Below are positions 37,463 through 47,830 of a stretch of 64,000 nt of DNA, in pieces (position 1 is the first letter of the stretch; every line of letters begins with the position of its first letter). Location of the stretch: assembly GCA_014155875.1 (NCBI GenBank), contig JACEFZ010004218.1:59774-123773 (forward strand), in the 5' to 3' direction. Made by a program: the position numbers and the translations under genes. The DNA comes from Cepaea nemoralis. Taxonomy: Eukaryota; Mollusca; Gastropoda; Stylommatophora; Helicidae. The notes below the pieces were generated by a model. It had not been told where the DNA came from. It searched no databases and saw only the letters and a program-made list of their open reading frames with translations.

Positions 37463-38081
37463 TGTCAACAACTGATGTGTCAGGCATCATAGGATTACTT
37501 CTCCCACACCATACAAAGAACTTGCAAGTCGTGTGAGAGGAAATGAATGGTACATTTTATTGCCGTTGGCTCTTCACAATTACAAAACAGTCGCTATCAA
37601 ATCACACACAAAGCCACAGAATTGCCTATCTCTAGTTTCCTAACCCTATTGCTAATCTCTATCTAATTGGCTACAAAAAACTCCTATCAACACTAAACGA
37701 TCTGCTCTCTACGAAGTCAGTCCCCAGTCTCCTTTTTCCTACACGCGTGACTACACAGCACGCGGAAGGACCTTGTTGCGTCCTTCGGCTTTTTGCGTGC
37801 TGTTACACTTAACACGCTTGTAGCAGCCGTTCTCCTATTGAGCGGCACTCTTCTCCGTGGCTATCACGTAGGCGTGATTCTGTCGTGACCAGAGTACTAA
37901 CTATCTGGTCGTTGCCTCCGTGTCTCATGAGAGAACTAGTTAATAGTCCCCCATTCTATCATCTACCCTGCCCTTATATCGGGGCACTGTATTACCTCTA
38001 ATCTACTTGAGGTTGACCACTCTTCCCGGTGGTCTTCTATCTTGAGGCATACCTCCTGCCTTTATATTACAGTCTTTGACA
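37463..38081 (-). repeat. 5' LTR of element 1 (619 bp)
   Basis: On the minus strand it carries a TATA-like GATATAAG (37980-37973) and an AATAAA (37561-37556), in the right order for promoter and polyadenylation signal. The partner LTR has both. Confidence 0.93.
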
Positions 38082-38790
38082 GACACCGTTAAACAACGAT
38101 GTACTACCAACAGAAGTCGTCCCCTCATTGGACAGTCATTTACACTCCTATCAGTGGAACCGTCAACTTCAGCAGCTAATGTAGTACAATCCTGCAGCCC
38201 TGTGACACGCTTTCATGATATCTCTCCAGCACAGACATTATCCTACACCCTCCTGTAACAGCCTCCCAGTTTACTGCAACCTACAAGTCTTTCGCCAAAC
38301 TGGCCCTTTCTGTACAACAGCACATCATCTGCAAATGTCAAGATTCTACCCACACCTGGTGTCTCAATAACTGCGACTTTGTTGGTGTAGACATTAAAAA
38401 GCACTGACGACATGGCAGATCCCTGTGGCAACACAGGTGTAATAGTACAGGAGTCAGAAGTCCAGGCACCCATGCGCAGTGCAACCTTACGCTTATAAAG
38501 GACTACCGCAACCCATTTGACAAGCCAAGGGCAGACCTCCATGTCCAACAGTGTGTGTATTAACCGATCATACCTGACCCTGTTATACGCATCCTCCAGG
38601 TCAAGAGCCTACCGCCACCCTCTTTGCTTATTCTGGAAGTCCTCATAGACATCAAATGCAAAAGTTGCCGCAATGGCCCAGGTGTCCTTCGCAGGCCGAT
38701 AACTCCCGAGCCCTTTGGGAAGTAGATTATGACTTTCCAAATGTCACTGGAGCCTGCATTCGACTATATTTTCCATAGTGTTGGTATACA
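38082..38790 (-). pseudogene. LINE reverse transcriptase fragment (palm domain)
   Basis: The minus strand, read with one or two frame breaks, shows MENIVECRLQ, a GSYRPAKDTWAIAATFAFDV block, ALDLEDAYNRV (first catalytic aspartate), LPQGSAMSSVLFNVYTNKVA and TFADDVLLYRKG (FADD, the catalytic pair). This order is the palm of a non-LTR reverse transcriptase. A stop lies just before ALDLED, and the frame decays after about 38250. The fragment is bounded by the 33-bp minisatellite on one side and by LTR element 1 on the other. Together with 32556-32929 it probably formed one 5'-truncated LINE that the LTR element later split. The clade is not assigned. Confidence 0.8.
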
Positions 38791-39037
38791 GCTGCCTATA
38801 TGTTCGTTCATATGTGGTATACAACTGCCTATATGTTTGTTCATATGTGGTAAACAACTGCCTATATGTTTGTTCATATATGGTAAACAGCTGCCTATAT
38901 GTTTGTTCATATGTGGTAAACAGCTGCCTATATGTTTGTTCATATGTGGTAAACAACTGCCTATATGTTTGTTCATATGTGGTAAACAACTGCCTATATG
39001 TTTGTTCATATGTGGTATACAACTGCCTATATGTTTG
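38788..39037. repeat. 33-bp minisatellite, first segment, about 7.5 units
   Basis: The unit is catatgtggtaaacaactgc followed by ctatatgtttgtt. Eleven-residue frames (NKHIGSCLPHM and others) are open on both strands because 33 is a multiple of three. The array continues at 43581 after LTR element 2. Confidence 0.96.
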
Positions 39038-39782
39038 TGCCATGAGTCAGATTACTTAAGACCTGGTTAACAACAACATAGATTGTTGAAACATTAATAG
39101 TGATAAATAATCACGGAGAGTGATAAGGAAAAAGACACCGGTAACGGACTAAAGATAGTGGCCAATAGAATTGCGAGGAGGAGGCCACGTGATTAGGAGG
39201 GTCGAGCAGGGCGCACGGACAAAGGGAGTCAGTCGGAGTTGGGAAGCCATGACAGACAGATCACGAAAGCAGAGAAGTGTGTCGGCTGAGAACTGAATAT
39301 CCCTTGTGGCGATGAAACGCCGAGAATCGTCGACGGCAAGTAACTGAGTGTACGCTAGATATTTCAAGCGTGTACCGATGGATGAGAACAGCGTTGCCGC
39401 GACCAGGCGGGTGGACATGTTACAGCACGGAGTCGAGTCGTGTGCCGTGGGCAGAGGTTGCCGGCCTGTGAATGTTGGCGCCATGCGACCATGTGTAACA
39501 TGACTGTAAGTAGGGTAGAAGAGTGTATGTGTAGACCATTGTAGTTGATTAGATAGCCTGGATAGCAGGACGTACTACAATCAGTGTGTAAACAAATGTC
39601 GTGGGTGTACATGTACCTTTGAATATCCCAGTGATTGTGTCGCATAGAAACAATACATGATGCCATTCTATCACTCGGTGGTGACGAGTTGTGTTCACGG
39701 TGTATCAGTGTGTAATTCATAAAGAGTGTTAACGTAGCCGCATCTCAATACCCCTAGTTACGTCAGAAAGGGCTCGTTGGCA
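39038..39782 (+). repeat. 5' LTR of element 2 (745 bp)
   Basis: Differs from the partner LTR at scattered single-base indels and a few substitutions (for example gttaacAacaac against gttaacAGcaac), so it is somewhat older than the LTR pairs of the other two elements. Confidence 0.92.
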
Positions 39783-40877
39783 ACGTGGGGGCATTCGTCC
39801 TTCAAAAGAACTCGGCAAAATTGAGGCAATGGTTATCATGGTAGTGAACAAGTATGTTTGTATTGTCAGCTACAGATTTTTCAATTAACCATAAACAGTT
39901 AAGGCTATGTACACCAACAAGATAATAGCACAAGCGCATGGATTATAGATAACAAAAAAACCATGGCTAGGTGTGGAACATAGGACGCTTGAGCTTATGT
40001 ACAAGAAAGTAACCCGCAGTAAGCGAGGTTCAACAGCTCAGGAAAGTAATCGGTTGTATTAAACATTGAAGAGCATAAGTAAGAATATGGGGCAACTTGA
40101 TGCAGGTGATGGTTTCAAAGTGAGGTATCATCAGTGAAGTTAGCATTCATGGTGCAAAAGTACAATGGAGCAGTCAGCGCCAATTCTGCGAAAGCTAAGA
40201 AGATGAGTAGCAGCAATACAAACAACAGAACATACGTCGATACTCAACGTTATAATTTCTGATTAACTTGGCGTTGTGCATGAGCGACAACACTTTAATA
40301 TTAGGAAATCCCGGAAAATAGAAATACAGAAACATTATGGCATCTTGCCACAAGAATTACAGTGTGAAGCCGTATTCAGGGGGCTGCATGCATTAGAATG
40401 CTGGCATAGACTAATTATGTCAAAACTAGTATCTGTTCCAGAAATGTGTTCCATGACAGTTAGTAGTACACTATGAGGTAGCTACACCATTGATGTGGAG
40501 CTGCACCTGACGACCAAGTTTATCCTTGTCGACCTGTGAGTGAAACGGGGACGGCCACGCTGATTTGGATCAAGCCCGGAAGCAAGCGGAAGTGAACCGA
40601 GCATCAGGATCAAGCCACTGGAAACATCGCTGGATATATACAGGGCAAGTTAATTCCAATTAATTTTCTATGTGTACTGCTCAATTACAGAGAGCTATTA
40701 GACACCTTTGTATGGTATTGGTGCAATCAGCCTGATGAATTAGATTGTGCTTCCACAGGGATGATGGTGGTTAGTTAATCTTTTCTGTTACAGGTTACCA
40801 AAACAAGATCAGCGACAACACTTACTGCGTGTACTGATAGTGATATATATAATCGGACTAATAGATAACAGATAATC
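39783..40877 (+). other. 5' leader of element 2
   Basis: About 1.1 kb between the primer-binding site and the gag start, with no coding block. Element 3 has a comparable 0.86-kb leader. Confidence 0.55.
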
Positions 40878-41480
40878 ATGTCTACCTTGGCAGACTTCAT
40901 AGCTCTAGGTGAGAAGTGTGGTTTCACAGGAAAAGAGCTTATGACGTGGGCGGAGAATAAGTGACCGAACATCAGAAGCAAGAACGGGAAGATAGAGCAG
41001 CAGTCAGAGAATTTGAAAGGCAGAAATTAGCAGCACAAGCAGAACTCGAAGAAAAGGAAATTAGCAGCACAAGAAGCGGCAGCTAAAGACGCCAAAGAAC
41101 TTGAGCTACAGAAATTAGCAGCACAAGAGGCAGCACTAGCACTAACTTTCGAAAAAGAGAAACTGGCAGTACAATTAACATTGAAAGACAAAGATGTGGA
41201 GGGGAGTATTAAAGTAAAGATGCTAGAACTGAGAAAGAAACTGAAGTTGAAAAAACTAAGTTGGCAGCCAAAGCATTGGACCCCATTTGAAGATATCAAG
41301 GTATCATCAGGAACTTTGCACAAGGGGATTCCATCTCTGCATGGGTTACCAACTTCGAAGTGTTGATTGACTATTACCTGATTGTAACACATAACGTATA
41401 AAATGAGATGTCAGTGCTAGAGATGCTAGAAACTGATGAATGATCGTACTGGAAAAAAGAAGGATCAACATCTACCAGAG
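40878..41480 (+). pseudogene. gag: Element 2 gag remnant
   Basis: The frame starts MSTLADFIALGEKCGFTGKE and resembles the start of the other gag here (MSSLFDFIDMGIKL, then LTGDEL). An early stop follows at WAENK. In shifted frames come RQKLAAQAELEEKE, then KELELQKLAAQEAALAL, forming a long alanine/glutamate/lysine-rich coiled coil. Further on, RYQGIIRNFAQGDSISAWVT and NFEVLIDYY match KYQGIVRNYTSGDCIAAFTQ and NFETLMEHY in element 3. Gag would form the particle that packages element RNA. At least three frame breaks or stops disable it, and the zinc-knuckle part is lost. Confidence 0.75.
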
Positions 41481-42827
41481 CAGGAAGGTTGACAGAGGGT
41501 CTAAAACCACGATACATCACAGATGACACCCATAACATAAAAGGAAAAGAAGAAGAAGGTAACTGAGACATTACTACCAGTGATACATATTGATGTCACA
41601 AAGATGATAATGATAGGCGAGTGAAAAGTTTGAATAGTGCTTGAAATATTACATGTGAGTCCAATTTTATATACTATTCAGATTTTATGACAATATTGTA
41701 AATTGGAAAGACAGACATGTACAATTGGTAGGAGAAACTTATGTGATTGTGGTAACAGATACATATCATGAGAATATGAGGAGTGACAGCGAAGTGAGAA
41801 AAAGGGGACGAGAAGACTGAGAGTAGGAATTTGTGCGAATGAGAATTAATTTGAAACACAACCGGATGCAACGGGATATTTTGCACACCAGTATACAGGA
41901 AGCATAAAGGCATAGACGGAACATTTGAGGTTCTAGTATGGGTGTTGTAAGAGAGAGAGAAAGACAAACGATGAAAGGATGAAGAGAGGGAATGAGAGAG
42001 AGAACAGAGTGCAAGTGAAATTGAAGGAAAGGATACAAGGATAGTGTAGTAGGATTATTGGTAGTACCATTGATAATAGTACCAAGTGGTAGTACTGTGT
42101 ACATATAAGATTTCAACATGTAGCACTTCAGCATGGCAGTAGATGTATATAAAGGTATATAAGGGTCATGGTATTAGGAACACTACAAGGAAAAAGTTGG
42201 TAGTAAGAACACCAGGCATAAACATAAGGCAAATGAAGGGAATAGATAGCCATAGAGCACAAGTAACTAATGGCAGCCGACCACCGCACACACGTTGACA
42301 AGACAAATACAAGAGTCATAGGTACTCACACCAAAGAGATCCACAGTCGTAGCATAGACTACTCAGGAGCAAGATAGAGCTTAACAAAATATGGGTGAAA
42401 TTGATATGTCTGCAATACACACGTTTCCTGCACCCAGGGCTTAAGGGCTGGGGAGGGTGTCAGTTGCTTGTACCGAGGTATAAATGAGGAACCTTATGGG
42501 AATGCCCGGGTGGGACATTGGGACTCATAGTAGGTTGGTCCTCAACCTTGCCGAATACAAAGGGGGTTGAGGGCCACACGAGGTCTATTTGGGAATAGAC
42601 GGATATTCGAGTCCGACATTATAATTTGTGTGAAGGTATATGGCAGAATATCAACGTAACACAGAGGGAAGTTAAAGGGAACTGAGAAGCAAGCTCAAAG
42701 GCATGAGGCAGTAGACAGATATGTGCGACCAGGGACAGGCATGTGGCGACCAAGCTGACTCATGTCAAGTGTAGAGATAAGGAAGAACCCAAAAATGTAG
42801 AACATTTTTGAAATTGCGGGGGGCATA
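41481..42827 (+). other. 3' interior of element 2, no recognisable pol
   Basis: About 1.35 kb, A/G-rich on this strand. A stretch near 42420-42540 could be decayed protein-coding sequence, but no catalytic motif is visible. It ends at the polypurine tract. Confidence 0.45.
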
Positions 42828-43580
42828 TGCCATGAGTCAGATTACTTAAGACCTGGTTAACAGCAACATAGATTGTTGAAACATTAATAGTGATAAATAA
42901 TCACGGAGGAGTGATAAGGAAAAAAGACACCGGTACGGGCTAAAGATAGTGGCCAATAGAATTGCGAGGAGGAGGCCACGTGATTAGGAGGGTCCGAGCA
43001 GGGCGCACGGACAAAGGGAGTCAGTCGGAGTTTGGGAAGCCATGACAGACAGATCACGAAAGCAGAGAAGTGTGTCGGCTGAGAACTGAATATCCCTTGT
43101 GGCGATGAAACGCCGAGAATCGTCGACGGCAAGTAACTGAGTGTACGCTAGATATTTCAAGCGTGTACCGATGGATGAGAACAGCGTTGGCGCGAACCAG
43201 GCGGTGGACATGTTACAGCACGGAGTCGAGTCGTGTGCCGTGGGCAGAGGTTGCCCGGCCTGGTGAATGTAGCGCCATGCGACCATGTGTAACAGGACTG
43301 TAAAGTAGGGTAGAAGAGTGTATTGTGTAGACCATTGTAGGTTGGATTAGATAGCCTGGATAGCAGGACGTACTACAATCAGTGTGTAAACAAATGTCGT
43401 GGGTGTACATGTACCTTTGAATATCCCAGTGATTGTGTCGCATAGAAACAATACATGATGCCATTCTATCACTCGGTGGTGACGAGTTGTGTTCATGGTG
43501 TATCAGTGTGTAATTCATAAAGAGTGTCAACGTAGCCGCATCTCAATACCCCTAGTTACGTCAGAAAGGGCTCGTTGGCA
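42828..43580 (+). repeat. 3' LTR of element 2 (753 bp)
   Basis: Partner of 39038-39782, with several small insertions that account for the 8-bp length difference. Confidence 0.92.
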
Positions 43581-45640
43581 GTTTGTTCATGTGTGGTAAA
43601 CAACTGCCTATATGTTTGTTCATATGTGGTAAACAACTGCCTATATGTTTGTTCATATGTGGTATACAACTGCCTATATGTTTGTTCATATGTGGTATAC
43701 AACTGCCTATATGTTTGTTCATGTGTGGTAAACAACTGCCTATATGTTTGTTCATATGTGGTATACAACTGCCTATATGTTTGTTCATATGTGGTAAACA
43801 AGTGCCTATATGTTTGTTCATATGTGGTAAACAACTGCCTATATGTTTGTTCATATATGGTAAACAGCTGCCTATATGTTTGTTCATGTGTGGTAAACAG
43901 CTGCCTATATGTTTGTTCTATGTGGTATACACGCCATATGTTTGTTTATGTGTGGTAAAAAAACTGCCTATATGTTTGTTCTATGTGGTATACAAATGCC
44001 TATATGTTTTTTCATGTGTGGGAACCTGCCTATATTTTTTCATATGTGGTAAACAACTGCCTATATTTTTTTTCATATGTGGTTACAACTGAATATATGT
44101 TTGTTCATAAAAGTGGTATACACTGCCCATATGTTTGTTCATGTGTGGTAAACAACTGCCTATATGTTTGTTCATATGTGGTAAACAACTGCTTATATGT
44201 TTGTTCATATGTGGTAAACAGCTGTCTATATGTTTGTTCATATATGGTAAACAGCTGCCTATATGTTTGTTCATGTGTGGTAAACAGCTGCCTGTATGTT
44301 TGTTCATATGTGGTAAACAACTGCCTATATGTTTGTTCATATATGGTAAACAGCTGCCTATATGTTTGTTCATATGTGGTAAACAACTGCCTATATGTTT
44401 GTTCATATGTGGTATACAACTGCCTATATGTTTGTTCATATGTGGTAAACAACTGCCTATATGTTTGTTCATATGTGGTAAACAACTGCCTATATGTTTG
44501 TTCATAGTGTGGTAAACAGCTGCCTATATGTTTGTTCATATGTGGTAAACAAGTGCCTATATGTTTGTTCATATTGGTAAACAACTGCCTATATGTTGGT
44601 CATATATGGTAACAAGTGCCTACTATGTTTGGTTCATATATGGTAAAAACGTGCCTATATGTTTGTTCATATGTGGTAAACAAGTGCCTATATGTTTGTT
44701 CAGTATATGGTAAACAGCTGCCTATATGTTTGTTCATATGTGGTAAACAGCTGCCTATATGTTTGTTCATATGTGGTATACAACTGCTATATTGTTTGTT
44801 CATATGTGGTAAACAACTGCCTATATGTTTGTTCATATGTGGATAAACAACTGCCTATATGTTTGTTCATGATGGTGGTAAACAGCTGCCTATTTGTTTG
44901 TTCATATGTGGTAACACAGTGCCTATATTGTTTGTTCATATGTGGTAAACAACTGCCTATATGTTTGTTCATATGTGGTAAACAGCTGCCTATATGTTTG
45001 TTCACATGTGGTAAACAACTGCCTATATGTTTGTTCATACGTGGTAAACAACTGCCTATATGTTTGTTCACATGTGGTATACAACTGCCTATTTGTTTGT
45101 TCATATGTGGTAAACAACTGCCTATATGTTTGTTCATACGTGGTAAACAACTGCCTATATGTTTGTTCATACGTGGTAAACAACTGCCTATATGTTTGTT
45201 CATACGTGGTAAACAGCTGCCTATTTGTTTGTTCATACGTGGTAAACAACTGCCTATATGTTTGTTCATACGTGGTAAACAGCTGCCTATATGTTTGTTC
45301 ATACGTGGTAAACAACTGCCTATATGTTTGTTCATACGTGGTAAACAACTGCCTATATGTTTGTTCATATGTGGTAAACAACTGCCTATATGTTTGTTCA
45401 CATGTGGTAAACAACAGCCTATATGTTTGTTCTTATGTAGTAAACAACTGCCTATATGTTTGTTCATATGTGGTAAACAAATGCCTATATGTTTGTTCAC
45501 ATGTGGTAAACAACTGCCTATATGTTTGTTCATATGTGGTAAACAACTGCCTATATGTTTGTTCACATGTGGTAAACAACTGCCTATATGTTTGTTCATA
45601 TGTGGTAAACAACTGCCTATATGTTTGTTCGTATGTGGTA
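43581..45640. repeat. 33-bp minisatellite, second segment, about 62 units
   Basis: The unit is the same as at 38788. Units at 43920-44110 and 44500-44940 contain many one-base indels, while 44940-45640 is clean. A local class with catacgtgg (in place of catatgtgg) is clustered at 45036-45350. Confidence 0.96.
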
Positions 45641-45882
45641 AACATCTGGTTGCTTGCTGCTTCAGATGTGGTAAACATCTGATTCGATGTTGGTTCATGT
45701 GTGGTAAACAATTATGTACCGGTTCATGTGGGGTAAATAGTTATTTACTGGTTTATGTGTGGTAAACAGTTATTTACTGGTCCATGTGTGGTTAAAGAAC
45801 AGTTATGTGCTTGTTCATGTGTGGTAAACATGTATGTAATGGTTCATGTGTGGTAAACATTTATGTAACGGTTCATGTGTGG
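45641..45882. repeat. 29-bp minisatellite, first segment
   Basis: The units shift from the 33-bp form to a 29-bp form, catgtgtggtaaacatttat followed by gtactggtt. Both share catgtgtggtaaaca, so the arrays are related. The array continues at 53794 after LTR element 3. Confidence 0.9.
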
Positions 45883-46349
45883 TGTCAGAGCCTAACATGG
45901 TATAGCTATGCAGCAACATCGTTACGACACCCGGCGGACAAGAATTGTCGGCTGGCAAGATTGTTACCTGACACGCGACCAGCGGTCAGGCTGACGACAC
46001 ACGCACGCAGGCCACGTGACACCACGCGAGGCAGTGGGCAGTTTGCGTGCTAGCCTCAGACCGAGCTGGGACTTCAGACTGGAAGGACATGTGTGATGAA
46101 AGCAAGGCGTTTGTGTGGATCTCTGTGGTTGAAAGCCGAACGACTGATATCTTGAGCGTCAGACCTATGAGCTGTATTGTGGTTGTGAGCGTCGTGAGTT
46201 ATATATTGTAGATTGTTGTAATTATCGTTCTGTATTTAATGTGGCAATAAATCCATAGAACGTTATGTCGTTGTGTCTTACGTCGAATCACGTTATACTT
46301 GTACTGTCTCACCCGTGTTAGCTAACGAGCCAAATATAAGATCCTGACA
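45883..46349 (+). repeat. 5' LTR of element 3 (467 bp)
   Basis: Has a TATA-like gttatatattg near 46198 and AATAAA at 46246-46251, in promoter-then-polyadenylation order. It matches the 3' LTR over its whole length. Confidence 0.94.
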
Positions 46350-47210
46350 CGTGTGGACGTGGGTTGCTCGTCCTTGTTTAAGAACCTAATATATGTAGAC
46401 GTGTGTTGCTCGTCTTTGTCATCTAAAACTATAATTCTTGAACTTGTAAAATTTGTCAAGGTTATAGTGATGTAAATGTGATCGTAAAAGTCTCAGTGTG
46501 ATCCATTACTACATTGTTTAAATATGTTTAAAACCATTAGTAAATGTGCAGTACATATTGTTTGATCCTGTAAACGTGTAAAACATTTGTGATTTGTGAA
46601 ACTTGTCACCGTTTGACCTTGTCGACATTGTGATTTTGTCGCCATTTTGACCTTGTCGCCATCTTGTAAACTTGATGTCTATGTCCTTACTGAATGTCAT
46701 CTTGATGTAAGTGATGTGTCATCAATGTTATTGAGTGTTCAGATACAGATAGATTGTCTTTGTGCATTGAGTTTGTGGAACGCAAAGAGTTTTGGAAAGA
46801 GTGTAACTTCTGTTGAGAAAAACACTGTTGACGACAAATTTACGACATACAATTATACTCGACGCCATCCAAACCTAATCAACACTTAGTGACTTGCAGG
46901 CACACACCAACAAATAGACGCTAACTTATTTCTCTCCAAAAACAAAGCAGGTTTTTTGCGTACCATCCATAACCTTGCCGTAGAGGTCATTAGTGGTTCC
47001 GAAGTAACGACCCTACAGTTTTCCTAGCCCGATTGTCCCACCATTCTTCACCGTATCCAAGGGCACTTGAGTATATTTTTCTTTACTTTAACTTTACGTA
47101 TGCATTAGTGGGCACGCATCGTATAGTAAAATCAATTGTAAATTGTTTTTCTACTAACCATTTACAACATATTTTGTGTGTTTGATTATCATTGACGTAT
47201 TTTCTCCATC
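46350..47210 (+). other. 5' leader of element 3
   Basis: 860 bp from the primer-binding site to the gag start, containing a run of tttgtcaccgtttgacc / ttgtcgccattttgacc repeats (46600-46670). It has no coding block. A role in RNA packaging is possible but not shown. Confidence 0.6.
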
Positions 47211-47829
47211 ATGTCGTCATTATTTGATTTCATCGATATGGGTATTAAATTGCATCTGACAGGTGATGAATTAACACAATGGAGTGAGAAGAAATACGCT
47301 GAATACTGTGAACGCGAAGATAGAGCAGCAGAAAGAGCTCTAAAGCAAGCAGAGATTGAAACAGCATTAAAGCAAGCCGAAGTAGAAATGGCTGCAAAGA
47401 CAAAGCAAGCTGAGATAGATAGTGAACTTAAGAAAGCAGAAATAGCAGCTCAGAGTAAGAGAGAAGAACTAGAATTACAGTTGAAAATGAAACAACTTGA
47501 CACTGAGACTGCAATGAATAAAGAGTCAAAGAAATCTGAAAGACTGGAAAAAAGAAAACCAGTATAAGAAGTATCAAGGTATCGTACGTAACTATACCTC
47601 GGGTGACTGCATAGCAGCTTTTACCCAAAATTTTGAGACTTTAATGGAACATTACCAAGTTCCACTTTCTGAATGGAATATTCTATATATGAGGAGTCTA
47701 TCTGGGGAACCTCTTAAAGTCATTGAAACCATCCCCAAAGACCTCAGGAAAGAGTACCATTATATTAAATCTAAGATAATGGCACATTTCATGTTAGACG
47801 AGGCAGGTTACAGAGAACAAGTTCAGTAA
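47211..47829 (+). pseudogene. gag: Element 3 gag, N-terminal part (two frames)
   Basis: The first frame (47211-47567) starts MSSLFDFIDMGIKL and becomes a coiled coil of repeated KQAEIE/KQAEVE heptads, ending at a stop after KSERLEKRKPV. Gag then continues in another frame with KYQGIVRNYTSGDCIAAFTQ, NFETLMEHYQVPLSEWNILY and IETIPKDLRKEYHYIKSK, up to a stop at 47829. From there it resumes in a third frame as the start of the long 47831 frame. The protein would assemble the particle; the middle part resembles the helical capsid-like Gag core of Ty3/gypsy elements. The start was chosen because an ATG with a matching context also begins the gag of element 2. The two shifts may be true decay or sequencing indels. 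Confidence 0.8.
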
Positions 47830-47830
47830 A

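Larger units (their letters stand above)
32930..38081 (-). mobile_element. LTR retrotransposon 1: Ty3/gypsy, Gmr1-like, Gag-PR-IN deleted
   Basis: Paired 619-bp LTRs (32930-33548 and 37463-38081) begin TGTCAACAAC and end CTTTGACA on the plus strand. They differ at about three positions, so the insertion is recent. The element reads on the minus strand. Next to the 5' LTR a TGGTGTCAGAAGTG stretch (about 37450-37437, minus) is a plausible primer-binding site. Next to the 3' LTR the minus strand has AGGAGGGGAGGG, a polypurine tract. Flanking pentamers are gaccc and gacac, a target duplication with one mismatch. Only reverse transcriptase and RNase H are coded, starting about 180 bp inside the 5' LTR. 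About 2.2 kb of AT-rich non-coding sequence separates RNase H from the 3' LTR. Confidence 0.9.
39038..43580 (+). mobile_element. LTR retrotransposon 2: non-autonomous, gag relic only (Gmr1-like relative)
   Basis: LTRs of 745 bp (39038-39782) and 753 bp (42828-43580) start TGCCATGAGTCAG and end CTCGTTGGCA. The target duplication GTTTG (39033-39037 and 43581-43585) is perfect. TGGGGGCATTCGTCC just inside the left LTR is a plausible primer-binding site, and GCGGGGGGCATA before the right LTR a polypurine tract. The 3-kb interior contains only a broken gag reading frame (40878-41480) related to that of the element at 45883; no protease, integrase or reverse transcriptase block is visible. It would depend on enzymes from other elements. 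Confidence 0.88.

Noticed and set aside
39149..39720. Minus-strand frames of 111 and 118 codons
   Set aside because: They lie inside the LTR of element 2 and recur in its other LTR at 42884-43530, with no known domain.
44692..45765. A 357-codon frame (CLFICGKQLPI repeats) and opposing minus-strand frames
   Set aside because: Produced by the 33-bp period, and open on both strands.
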